DNA of 64,000 nucleotides from Dysgonomonas sp. 25 (GTDB lineage Bacteria; Bacteroidota; Bacteroidia; Bacteroidales; Dysgonomonadaceae), in NCBI RefSeq assembly GCF_010501075.1, contig NZ_QVMN01000003.1, positions 76,292 through 140,291 on the forward strand, given 5' to 3'. The position numbers and the translations under genes are program-made. This document shows, in pieces, positions 54,747 through 63,449 of the stretch (its first letter is position 1; every line of letters begins with the position of its first letter). The notes below the pieces were generated by a model. It saw nothing but the letters and a program-made list of their open reading frames with translations. It ran no database searches and was not told the DNA's origin.

Positions 54747-57700
54747 ATGTCAGAAATTATACATGTAGCATTTACTTACCTGCCGGTAATCAATTTTGCC
54801 ATGCAGCAAAACCGGATTGCAATCGTACGGCAGCTATCCATCGAAAATAAAACAGGACAACGCTTAGAAAACGTCCGGATAACACTGACACCCGAACCCG
54901 CTTTCGGTACACCGGTACCTTATGTTGTGGAAGCGATACCGCCAAACGAGACTGTCCGGATAGAAGCCGATTTGCTTAATCTCTCTGCCGATTTCTTTAC
55001 GCAGTTGACCGAACGCCTGGCGGGACATTTTACCTTGGAAATTACAGCCGGCGAAGAATCCGTTTTCCGTCAGACTTATCCTGTCGATATACTGGCATAC
55101 GACCAGTGGGGAGGACTTGCCGTTTTGCCCGAAATGCTTTCGGCGTTTGTTACCCCCAACCATCCGGCAATCGCTCCCATCCTGAAACGGGCGGCCATGA
55201 TTCTGGAACAATGGACAGAAAATCCTTCGCTCGACGAGTATCAGAGCCGCAACCCCGACCGTGTGCGCAAGCAGATGGCTGCCGTGTATGCGGCCATAGG
55301 AGAGCAGGATATAATATACAGCACCATCCCCGCCAGCTTCGAAGAATATGGGCAACGCATCCGCCTTGTAGACACCATCTTGGCGCAGAAACTGGCTACT
55401 TGTCTGGATATGACGCTACTCTATGTTTCGTGCCTCGAAGCAATCGGGCTTCATCCGCTTATTGTGGTGACGAACGGGCATGCTTTTGCCGGGGCATGGC
55501 TCATCCCCGATACTTTCCCCGATAGCGCGATCGACGATGCTGCTTTTCTGACAAAACGTGCTGCCGATGGCATCAACGAGATAGCCCTTGTAGAAACAAC
55601 CTGCATGAATATGGGCAACAGCGCCGGATTTGATGCGGCCGTAGATATAGCTGATAAGAAACTACTGAACCAGGCCGATTTTGTATTGGCTATCGATGTC
55701 AAGCGTGCCCGTTTCTCGGGAATACGTCCTATCCCTCAACGCATATTGAATGGTATATTGTGGGAGATACAGGAAGATAATACACCGCTGCCGACCGATT
55801 CGCCGGTAGCACCGGAGAGCATTTCCCCTTACGACCTTTCGGGCATCAGCGAGGAAGTGGTAATGACCAAACAACTCCTGTGGGAGCGGAAATTGCTCGA
55901 CTTGAGTTTGCGGAATAACCTGCTGAATATCAGGATGACCAAGAATACGCTGCAAATTATTTCTGCCGACCTGCCTCATTTCGAGGATGCGTTGGCTGAT
56001 GGGGCGGAGTTCATGATTCTGCCCAAACCTACCGATTGGGATAACCCCTTGTATAACTTTGGGTTGTATCATCCGCTTTCGGCGTCCGATCCGGTGCTGG
56101 ATTTGGTGAAGTCCGAATTGGGGCAACACCGTTTGCGTTCTTACTTTACGGAGCGGGAACTGGCGAATGCGCTGACACATCTCTATCGTTCGTCGCGTAC
56201 GGCGATGGAAGAGAACGGAGCGAATACCCTCTACATCGCACTCGGTTTGCTGGAATGGTATGAAACGCCGAGCAGCGAGCGTCCGCGCTATGCGCCTATA
56301 CTCCTGCTTCCTGTCGAAATCATCCGCAAATCGGCGAGTAAAGGTTATGTTATCCGTAGCCGCGAGGAAGAGACGATGATGAACATCACCTTGCTCGAAA
56401 TGCTCCGTCAGAATTTCGGAATCACCATCAATGGACTCAACCCTTTGCCTGTGGACGAAAGTGGGGTAGATGTGCGGCTTATTTATTCCATCATCCGCAA
56501 TGGTATCAAGAATCAGCGGAAATGGGATGTGCGGGAGCAGACGATATTGGGTATATTCTCGTTCAATAAATTCATTATGTGGAATGATATCCACCATAAT
56601 GCGCATAAACTGATAGAAAACAAGCTTGTTTCGAGCCTGATGAACGGGCAGATAGAGTGGGAGGTAGCCGAGGATATGAAAGACGCTTCGGACTTGGATA
56701 AGGAGCTGTCGCCTGCCGATATTGTGCTGCCGATAAATGCCGACTCGTCGCAGTTGGAGGCAATATACGAAGCCGTCAATGGCAAGAGTTTTATTTTGCA
56801 TGGCCCTCCGGGGACAGGTAAATCCCAGACGATAACGAACATCATAGCCAATGCCTTGTACCGTGGCAAACGTGTCCTGTTTGTTGCCGAGAAAATGGCT
56901 GCTCTGTCGGTCGTGCAAAAGCGGTTGGAGGCTATCGGATTAGCGCCTTTCTGCCTCGAACTGCACTCGAATAAGACGAAGAAAACATTGATACTCGAAC
57001 AGTTGCGGCAAACGACAGAAGTTGTGAAAACCTCTTCTCCCGAAGATTTCCGGCAGGAAGCCGACCGCATACTGGCATTGCGCCAACAAATCAATGGTTA
57101 TGTCGATACTTTGCATAAGAAATATCCTTTCGGGACGTCACTCTATGATGCTATAACGGCTTATTTGTCAATTGATTCGGATGTTGAAATAGCTGTTCCC
57201 AAAACATTGCCGGAGATTGTTACGAAAGAGCTTCTGGCAGAGTGGGATGATGCGCTGGAGGAAATGATAAGCGTGGCGCAGGCATACGGACACCCTCACA
57301 ATCATCCGCTCACGGGAATCAGGATAACCGATTATTCGGCAGTGATAAAGGACGATACACAGCAGCTTCTTTCCAATGCTATCGGGTTGTTGTCGGAGCT
57401 GAAAGGTAAGATACAGGTCTTTTCTGATTTGTTGGGCGAAAGCGGGACGCAGTATAATAAGAAGCAGATTGCTGTAATCTCCAAGCTGGTCGGTCAACTA
57501 TTGACTATCCCCGAACTTACGCCCGAATTGCTGACCGCTCCGCGTTTGCACGAGGCACTGGAAGAATATCGCGAGGTTATCCCGCACGGCGAAAAAAGGG
57601 ATGGGCTGAAAAAAGAACTCTTGGGTTCGTTCTCGGAGCAAATCCTTACTCTGGATAATGCTGCCCGCTTATTGGTGGATTGGGACGTATCTTCGGCAAA

Positions 57701-60554
57701 ATGGTTTTTACCTAAATTCTTCGGGCAACGAAAGGTTAAGAAGCTACTGAAACCATACGCTAAGACAGGAAAAATCGAGGCAGCAGCCGTTCGCGGTTCG
57801 CTCGAGCAACTGATAGCTTATCAGGTGGAGGAAGCCTATCTGAATTCACGTGCAGAGCGATTCCCGGCACTGTTCGGGCGATACGGCAGGAAAGGTATCG
57901 AGGATTGGGCTGTTATCGGGCAAATCGTTGAGGATACGTCCATTATCAATTCGCTTATCCTGAACTATGCGCAGGATATAGCAAAAGGGGCATCTATAAA
58001 GGAGGCGTTGGCAAAACAGCTGTCCGAAGGTATAGGCTCGTTCAGAGCCATTCATGCCAATTCGTTGCAGGAAGTAAATAGCTTGCTGGATAAGTTGAAC
58101 ATATTTGAAAATCAGTTGAATACTAAGCTGTCGGTGGGTGCCGATATATTATATTCCGATTCTACGGCATGGATAGATACAGCCTTGTCGAAATTGAATA
58201 ACTGGCTGTCGAATTGGGATAAGCTCAAAGACTGGTATCAGTGGCTGGCGGTTTATGCGAGGATGGAAGCGGCGAATATCGCTTTTGTTGCCGATTTCTA
58301 CAAAGAAAACAATATCCCCACGGACAAAATAAAGCATATATTCATCAAAGGATTGAACAAGGCTTTTATAGAGCATATATTAGAAAAAGAGCCCCGACTG
58401 GAACTATTCAAGGGGCAGTTGTTCGATGACGTTATTCTCAAATACAGGGCTTTAATAGCCCGATTCGAGGACTTGACAAGGAAGGAATTATTTGCTCGCT
58501 TGGCGTCTGGCATTCCTAACTTTACACGTGAGGCGACACAAAACTCGGAAGTCGGCATCTTGCAGCGCAACATCCGTAATCGGGCACGGGGTATCTCTAT
58601 CCGTCGTCTGTTCGACCAGATTCCGACGCTCCTTTCGCGTATGTGCCCGTGCATGCTGATGAGCCCTATCTCGGTGGCGCAATATATCGATCCCGATGCC
58701 GAGAAGTTCGATTTGGTTATCTTCGACGAGGCATCGCAAATGCCGACTTACGAGGCGGTAGGCGCTATCGCACGCGGAGCGAATATTGTGATTGTGGGCG
58801 ACCCGAAACAGATGCCTCCGACTAATTTCTTCTCTACTAATACGGTGGATGAAGATTATATCGAAATGGAAGATTTAGAGAGCATTCTCGACGATTGCCT
58901 GTCGCTGTCTGTTCCATCGAAATACCTGCTATGGCATTATCGCAGTAAGCACGAAAGCCTTATTGCCTTTAGCAATTCCGAGTATTATGATAATAAATTG
59001 CTGACTTTCCCGTCGCCCGATAATATCGAGTCCAAAGTCCGCTTAGTACCTGTCGAAGGGCATTATGATAAAGGGAAAAGCCGCCAAAATAGGGCAGAGG
59101 CACAGGCTGTTGTTTCCGAAATAGCCCGACGTTTGCGGGACGAGGAGCTACGGACGAAGAGTATCGGCGTCGTTACCTTTAGCATTGTGCAGCAGTCGCT
59201 TATCGAGGACTTATTGTCCGAATTGTTTGTTTCCCATCCCGAACTGGAAGCGTTGGCTTATGAACGGGAAGAGCCTGTATTCATCAAGAATCTGGAAAAT
59301 GTACAGGGCGACGAGCGGGATGTAATCCTCTTCTCGGTAGGATACGGGCCGGATAAGAACGGAAAGGTAAGTCTGAACTTCGGGCCTTTGAATCGCTTAG
59401 GTGGTGAGCGGCGGCTGAATGTAGCCGTTTCGCGGGCGCGTTATGAGATGATTATTTATTCGACGCTTCGTTCGGAGCAGATAGATTTGAATCGTACTTC
59501 TGCGGTTGGGGTGGCAGGATTGAAACGTTTCCTCGAATATGCCGAAAGGGGAGAGCGTTTTGTTTCGGATAAGTCTCTTATACAGAACGATGTGAGTAGA
59601 AGTATAGAGCATATAATAGCCGACAGGTTGAACGCCTCGGGCTATACCATCCATACCAATGTCGGGTGCTCGGGCTACCGGGTAGATATTGCGGTCGTCG
59701 ATAGGGCGAATCCGTCGAAATATGTGCTTGGTATTCTGTGTGATGGGGAGAATTATAAACGGACGAAAACGATGCGCGACCGCGAGATAGTGCAGACTTC
59801 TGTATTGAAACAGCTGGGCTGGAATATTATCCGTGTGTGGACAATGGACTGGTGGGAAAATGCCGAAGCTGTCATTGCTTCTATACTCGAGGCTATCGAG
59901 CATGCCGGAAAGGCTGTGGATATTTCAGCTGTGACTGCTGCAAGTGTAGAGACCGAGCCGCTGGAAACTCCCGAACCGATAATAGTTACCACAAAGCCGA
60001 CAGAGGAGGTTGCGACCGCTTATACGCCTACGCCGCTTCGCCTTGTCCATCAACCGACGGAAGCATTCTTCCATTCCGAACACAGAACCCTTATACTGAA
60101 ACAGATAGATGAAATTATGGAGCATGAAGCGCCAATAAGCCGCGCTTTGCTGTGTAAAAGGATTATTGCAGCGTGGGGTATCTCCCGTATGGGAAGCCGC
60201 ATCGATACTTATATCGGAGAATTGCTTTCGGAAAAGGGATTGTATCAATCCGAAAATGAAGGACTTGTATTCCTGTGGAACAACGAGCAACAATACCACG
60301 GGTATAGTACCTACCGCATCAACTCGGGGCGGGATGCTACGGAGCTGCCTCCCGAGGAGGTTGCCAATGCTATGAAGCAGTTATTGAAAGATGAAATAAG
60401 CCTGCCTACGACCGATTTATCCCGCTTGGTGGCTCACTTATTCGGATTTTCGCGTAGCGGAGCGAACGTAGATGCGGCCATGCACAGAGGGTTGAAGATT
60501 GCTCTGGAAAGGGGATATATAAAGGTGGAAGCAGGAAGGGCTTTGATTGGCTGA
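54747..60554 (+). CDS. DUF4011/SF1 helicase-Vsr-DUF3320 protein (Hhe-type defence candidate)
   Basis: A 1,935-residue multidomain protein. Residues 1-130: beta-rich. About 200-290: transglutaminase-like segment with C219 (LATCLDMTLLY), H245 (NGHAFAGAWL) and E283 (LVETT) as possible triad. About 378: WERKLLDLSLRNNLLN opens DUF4011. SF1 helicase: Walker A GPPGTGKS (686-693), Walker B FDEASQ (D1327, E1328), GDPKQMPPT, WHYRSKHE, VQGDERD (1519-1525), NVAVSRAR (about 1559-1566). About 1628-1705: Vsr/DUF559-like nuclease with D1647 (YRVDIAV), D1666 and E1668. About 1795-1840: DUF3320. Known relatives include the single-gene phage defence protein Hhe (DUF4011-helicase-Vsr). All motifs are intact. It is divergent from the TonB receptor and converges on the retron RT gene with 6 bp between stops. 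Confidence 0.88.
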   Translation: MSEIIHVAFTYLPVINFAMQQNRIAIVRQLSIENKTGQRLENVRITLTPEPAFGTPVPYVVEAIPPNETVRIEADLLNLSADFFTQLTERLAGHFTLEITAGEESVFRQTYPVDILAYDQWGGLAVLPEMLSAFVTPNHPAIAPILKRAAMILEQWTENPSLDEYQSRNPDRVRKQMAAVYAAIGEQDIIYSTIPASFEEYGQRIRLVDTILAQKLATCLDMTLLYVSCLEAIGLHPLIVVTNGHAFAGAWLIPDTFPDSAIDDAAFLTKRAADGINEIALVETTCMNMGNSAGFDAAVDIADKKLLNQADFVLAIDVKRARFSGIRPIPQRILNGILWEIQEDNTPLPTDSPVAPESISPYDLSGISEEVVMTKQLLWERKLLDLSLRNNLLNIRMTKNTLQIISADLPHFEDALADGAEFMILPKPTDWDNPLYNFGLYHPLSASDPVLDLVKSELGQHRLRSYFTERELANALTHLYRSSRTAMEENGANTLYIALGLLEWYETPSSERPRYAPILLLPVEIIRKSASKGYVIRSREEETMMNITLLEMLRQNFGITINGLNPLPVDESGVDVRLIYSIIRNGIKNQRKWDVREQTILGIFSFNKFIMWNDIHHNAHKLIENKLVSSLMNGQIEWEVAEDMKDASDLDKELSPADIVLPINADSSQLEAIYEAVNGKSFILHGPPGTGKSQTITNIIANALYRGKRVLFVAEKMAALSVVQKRLEAIGLAPFCLELHSNKTKKTLILEQLRQTTEVVKTSSPEDFRQEADRILALRQQINGYVDTLHKKYPFGTSLYDAITAYLSIDSDVEIAVPKTLPEIVTKELLAEWDDALEEMISVAQAYGHPHNHPLTGIRITDYSAVIKDDTQQLLSNAIGLLSELKGKIQVFSDLLGESGTQYNKKQIAVISKLVGQLLTIPELTPELLTAPRLHEALEEYREVIPHGEKRDGLKKELLGSFSEQILTLDNAARLLVDWDVSSAKWFLPKFFGQRKVKKLLKPYAKTGKIEAAAVRGSLEQLIAYQVEEAYLNSRAERFPALFGRYGRKGIEDWAVIGQIVEDTSIINSLILNYAQDIAKGASIKEALAKQLSEGIGSFRAIHANSLQEVNSLLDKLNIFENQLNTKLSVGADILYSDSTAWIDTALSKLNNWLSNWDKLKDWYQWLAVYARMEAANIAFVADFYKENNIPTDKIKHIFIKGLNKAFIEHILEKEPRLELFKGQLFDDVILKYRALIARFEDLTRKELFARLASGIPNFTREATQNSEVGILQRNIRNRARGISIRRLFDQIPTLLSRMCPCMLMSPISVAQYIDPDAEKFDLVIFDEASQMPTYEAVGAIARGANIVIVGDPKQMPPTNFFSTNTVDEDYIEMEDLESILDDCLSLSVPSKYLLWHYRSKHESLIAFSNSEYYDNKLLTFPSPDNIESKVRLVPVEGHYDKGKSRQNRAEAQAVVSEIARRLRDEELRTKSIGVVTFSIVQQSLIEDLLSELFVSHPELEALAYEREEPVFIKNLENVQGDERDVILFSVGYGPDKNGKVSLNFGPLNRLGGERRLNVAVSRARYEMIIYSTLRSEQIDLNRTSAVGVAGLKRFLEYAERGERFVSDKSLIQNDVSRSIEHIIADRLNASGYTIHTNVGCSGYRVDIAVVDRANPSKYVLGILCDGENYKRTKTMRDREIVQTSVLKQLGWNIIRVWTMDWWENAEAVIASILEAIEHAGKAVDISAVTAASVETEPLETPEPIIVTTKPTEEVATAYTPTPLRLVHQPTEAFFHSEHRTLILKQIDEIMEHEAPISRALLCKRIIAAWGISRMGSRIDTYIGELLSEKGLYQSENEGLVFLWNNEQQYHGYSTYRINSGRDATELPPEEVANAMKQLLKDEISLPTTDLSRLVAHLFGFSRSGANVDAAMHRGLKIALERGYIKVEAGRALIG

Positions 60555-60560
60555 ATTGCA

Positions 60561-61724
60561 CTACCTGATACGTTTTTCTATCTTTTTTAGCACATCGAGG
60601 GATTTCTGGACGTATTCGTTTTGTGGTTCTATGGAATGCCAGAAGCAGAGTTGCCCGATCAATCGCTTCAGATACGACGGATCTTGCGATTTGATGTGCT
60701 GTTGGTGGCGGTTTAGTCCGCGGGTCGTGATGAAATGTACATTTTTTCGTATTTCCCGTTTGGTTGTTTTGGGGATTGTCAGTTTTTCGCCCGAACTGAC
60801 GGATATGCCTGTGATTATTTTCCGTCTGTTGGGTGTCATATACCTTGTCTTTTTGTGTTTTATTCTGAATCGCGCCTCTCCGACTATCCTTTGTATGGCA
60901 GGTAATATTTCGTCTTTTGCCAAGCTATTGCCCGAGAGGGTTATATCATCCGCATAACGCGTATAGGTCAAATTGTTTTCGGTGGCTAAAGCATATAGCT
61001 GCTGATCCATTTCGTATGCTACTATGTTGCTGAGTGCCGGGCTTGTAGGCGCACCTTGCGGCAACTGTCCTCGCAGGCAGCACAAGAAAGTCAGGACTTC
61101 GGCAATATTGAGCGGGTAACCGATTTTCTGGAATGTTTTCCGGATGGTATCCCGTTTTATCGAGCCGAAAAAGTCGATAATATCCACTTTCAGCATATAG
61201 TCTTTCCCTAAATGCGGTCTGGCATTGTCGGCAACCGACTTTTTGTGCCTGAATCCCGTGGCAGCAGGATGGATGTTGACGGGAGCAAGGATGCGGCGGT
61301 AGATGGTTCGCTGAATGGAAATCAATGGCTCCTGCGGGGCGGATATGGTGCGGTAGCCTCCGCTTCGCTTACCTAACAGGAATTTTTTGTAATAATTGCT
61401 CTGGTAGGCGAGGATTAGCCTGAGAGCATTTTCGTCTACTGACAAGAAATTGGCGCACCATGTTATGGCTTTATCATCGAAGGGAAGGCTCGGTTTTCTT
61501 TCGAATAGCTGCGAGAATATTCCTTTTTTCTCCACCTTTGGGGGTGGTGTACTATGCTTTCTGTTATTGGCATAGGAGGGGGAGGTGTTGATCTCCTTGT
61601 TATATCCTTTGGGATTCCTGTTGTAATGGTCGGTTGTACGGCTGTAATCATCCTCTTTCCGGCTGTATTTGTAGATAAGCCAGATGATGATAACGGCAAC
61701 TGATATGATAACAAGTCCGGTCAT
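60561..61724 (-). CDS. Retron-type reverse transcriptase with N-terminal membrane helix
   Basis: A 387-residue protein. Residues 3-18 are a hydrophobic helix followed by K/R-rich residues, then a polar linker to about 75, so the enzyme should be tethered to the inner membrane facing the cytoplasm. The RT domain: HPAATGFRHKKS (152-163), the retron NAxxH motif NARPH (167-171), DIIDFFGSI (181-189), QGAPTSPALSN, the catalytic YADD (257-260), and ITG (304-306) for the retron VTG motif. Only 16 bp upstream of the ATG lies an msr-msd region (61741-61897), the standard retron order. No separate effector gene follows on this strand; the next gene is the converging helicase. Confidence 0.9.
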   Translation of the reverse strand: MTGLVIISVAVIIIWLIYKYSRKEDDYSRTTDHYNRNPKGYNKEINTSPSYANNRKHSTPPPKVEKKGIFSQLFERKPSLPFDDKAITWCANFLSVDENALRLILAYQSNYYKKFLLGKRSGGYRTISAPQEPLISIQRTIYRRILAPVNIHPAATGFRHKKSVADNARPHLGKDYMLKVDIIDFFGSIKRDTIRKTFQKIGYPLNIAEVLTFLCCLRGQLPQGAPTSPALSNIVAYEMDQQLYALATENNLTYTRYADDITLSGNSLAKDEILPAIQRIVGEARFRIKHKKTRYMTPNRRKIITGISVSSGEKLTIPKTTKREIRKNVHFITTRGLNRHQQHIKSQDPSYLKRLIGQLCFWHSIEPQNEYVQKSLDVLKKIEKRIR

Positions 61725-61740
61725 ACAGGAAAAAGCAAAA

Positions 61741-61897
61741 AAGAGGATGAGTGTTTACTATTAGGCATAATTGTATGTTATCTATAATCTGTAAGATTTA
61801 GCACATAACATACAATTACGCCTAAATCCCCAGAAAGAACATGAGTGTATGAGGCGAATACACCTCTTCTTTTGCTAAATCTTTAGCTCATCCTCTT
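61741..61897 (-). ncRNA. Retron msr-msd noncoding RNA
   Basis: Read on the minus strand. a1 (AAGAGGATGAG, 61897-61887) and a2 (CTCATCCTCTT, 61751-61741) are perfect 11-bp inverted repeats that close the RNA. The likely branch guanosine is the last base of a1 in GAGC. The msr has a GCTAA/TTAGC hairpin (61874-61887) and GAGGTG/CGCCTC hairpin (61851-61866). The msd is a 21-bp stem (61805-61825 with 61761-61781, one G-U pair) with a 23-nt loop. Minus-strand TATCTTCG (61904-61911), one base from the -7 consensus, would start transcription close to a1. The boundaries are read from the repeats, not from data. Confidence 0.85.
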
Positions 61898-61967
61898 ACT
61901 TGTGCGAAGATATGAAAATTTATCGATCCTGATATGGCTTGTATAAAAAGAATGTCTTTTGTTGAAC

Positions 61968-61999
61968 ACTCTATCGAATTATCGAACGGTTTTATTGAG
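61968..61999 (+). repeat. 32-bp direct repeat, copy 1
   Basis: A 32-bp sequence beginning ACTCTATCGAATTATCGAAC is identical to 62839-62870. Looser similarity continues downstream to the start codon region. Each copy precedes a short AT-rich gene. Confidence 0.9.
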
Positions 62000-62029
62000 A
62001 ATTGGAAACGAATAATAGGATTTTATGTA

Positions 62030-62037
62030 TATATTTG
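62030..62037 (+). promoter_or_regulatory. Promoter -7 element of the DUF922-like gene
   Basis: TATATTTG matches TAnnTTTG, 24 bp before ATG 62062; it lies inside the frame extension from 62002, which argues against that start. Confidence 0.5.
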
Positions 62038-62061
62038 AGAAAATATAAATTGCTATTTCTA

Positions 62062-62763
62062 ATGAAAATAAAGTATTTTTTACTACTTATCTTAATGTTC
62101 TTATTTTATTTGAGAGTAAATGCCCAAGACTATAACGAAACAAGTACACATATTTTCTGGCAAGAGGATAAATTGCTAACAGAAAAAGATTTTCAGGGAA
62201 ATGGTAGTGCTTATGATAAGAGTAGGCTTTATTGTGATTCTTTGGATATGTGCTGTGTGGCTTTTATTGGAGTTTATGCAGTTCTTGATATACCTAAAAC
62301 GGAAAAAGACAGGGGACGGTTGTTGGAGAAAGCTTATTTTGTGCCAATGTTTGAAAAACCAACCTCATATATATTATCCGAAAATGACTCCCTGTATATA
62401 AAAAAGCAACAGATTGTTTTTGATATATATGAATTGTCAGCAAGACATGCACGAATGCAACTTGAGGAATATCAGAAAAAGATGGGAAGCCCATACGGGA
62501 CAATATCCATTATGTTCAGTACAGTAAGTAATGATACTAAAAAGTATAGAGACAAACTTGTTAAAGAATACACGAATGATGTCTATTTGCAAAAAAAAGA
62601 AAATGCCTACTATATATGGCGTTCGTTTATAGATGAAAAACTTGAAGAATTAAAGCAATATGCTACAACAACAGAAGATCGTCTTCGAGCTTGCACCCAA
62701 AAGCCAATAGATAAAAAATATATTTCTCCCGATACTATAATTGGTAACTTATCTAACGATTAA
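62062..62763 (+). CDS. Secreted DUF922-like protein lacking the zinc motif
   Basis: From ATG 62062 the product has 233 residues with a signal peptide (ending VNAQ). Its layout follows the Bacteroidetes DUF922 Zn-protease-like family as I recall it: an IxW-x-x-D-KLLTxxDFQG opening (31-46), then KQQIVFDIYELSARHAR (115-131) where members have HEQ-x-HFDI-x-ELYARK, then a helical tail ending with an RSFIDEKLEELKQY repeat-like end. Here the histidines of the HEQxH block are K115 and V119, so metal-dependent activity is unlikely. The gene is AT-rich compared with its surroundings. It sits between the retron and a second orphan gene. Confidence 0.6.
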   Translation: MKIKYFLLLILMFLFYLRVNAQDYNETSTHIFWQEDKLLTEKDFQGNGSAYDKSRLYCDSLDMCCVAFIGVYAVLDIPKTEKDRGRLLEKAYFVPMFEKPTSYILSENDSLYIKKQQIVFDIYELSARHARMQLEEYQKKMGSPYGTISIMFSTVSNDTKKYRDKLVKEYTNDVYLQKKENAYYIWRSFIDEKLEELKQYATTTEDRLRACTQKPIDKKYISPDTIIGNLSND

Positions 62764-62838
62764 AAATTAATTTATTGAACTATCCGACCTCCTGATATAA
62801 ACCAAAAAAAGAATCAACTACTTCTTTCTGTATTAAAT

Positions 62839-62870
62839 ACTCTATCGAATTATCGAACGGTTTTATTGAG
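62839..62870 (+). repeat. 32-bp direct repeat, copy 2
   Basis: Identical to 61968-61999; it lies 58 bp before the ATG of the next gene. Copy 1 lies 62 bp before its gene, so the repeats keep similar spacing to the starts. Confidence 0.9.
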
Positions 62871-62928
62871 GAATTAGGAGAAAGAATTGTAATTTTTGTA
62901 TATATCTAAATTCAAGAATAATTATTAT

Positions 62929-63363
62929 ATGAAACTGCTGAAGGATTTTCGCCGATTTGGTAGATATATTGAAAGCTCAAGTAAGCAAGAGCATATTGAT
63001 AACTCTTTGCCAATAAAAATTGCAGGATGGTTCTGTGAATTGGAGAATGCTTTCTCATCACTATATTTGAAAGATGATGCTCTACACTTTTCATTCAATG
63101 AAACAAATATTATTATTGATTCAGATGTCACTGTAAAGCTTTCAACACCAACGCTTATAAACTCGACTTCATCTTTGGCATTGTACGAAAAACAATTTAT
63201 GCTTTACGAAAGGGAAAAATTATTGTTATCGTTTAAATATACAATTGATGAATTTTATCAAATTACAATGGAGGAAGAAGAGGATTTCGATTGGGGATTA
63301 TTCGTGTCAAATATTATAAATGTGCCTAAAAGAAAAAAACAAATATTGGAATTTCTAAAATAG
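62929..63363 (+). CDS. AT-rich hypothetical protein
   Basis: A 144-residue protein from ATG 62929 (MKLLKDFRRFGRY); a start at 62896 is possible but lies in the likely promoter/leader. No signal peptide or membrane helix. It has mixed strands and helices, an acidic EEEEDFDWG stretch near residue 125 and a basic end (KRKKQILEFLK). I do not recognise it. AT content is high, and it shares the 32-bp upstream repeat with the preceding gene. Confidence 0.6.
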   Translation: MKLLKDFRRFGRYIESSSKQEHIDNSLPIKIAGWFCELENAFSSLYLKDDALHFSFNETNIIIDSDVTVKLSTPTLINSTSSLALYEKQFMLYEREKLLLSFKYTIDEFYQITMEEEEDFDWGLFVSNIINVPKRKKQILEFLK

Positions 63364-63449
63364 AACTCATTGACTGATAGTATACCCCCCCAGAAAAAAA
63401 GCAACCGGCTATACCGATTGCTTTCCTTTATTAGCATGAATGTCGCGTC

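Noticed and set aside
55662-56918. Long minus-strand frame (418 codons) opposite the helicase gene
   Set aside because: It lies entirely within the helicase coding region and its product is rich in R, Q and H, typical of antisense shadows.
62002-62061. Upstream start for the DUF922-like gene
   Set aside because: The extension contains the -7 element and would put 20 residues in front of a normal signal peptide.
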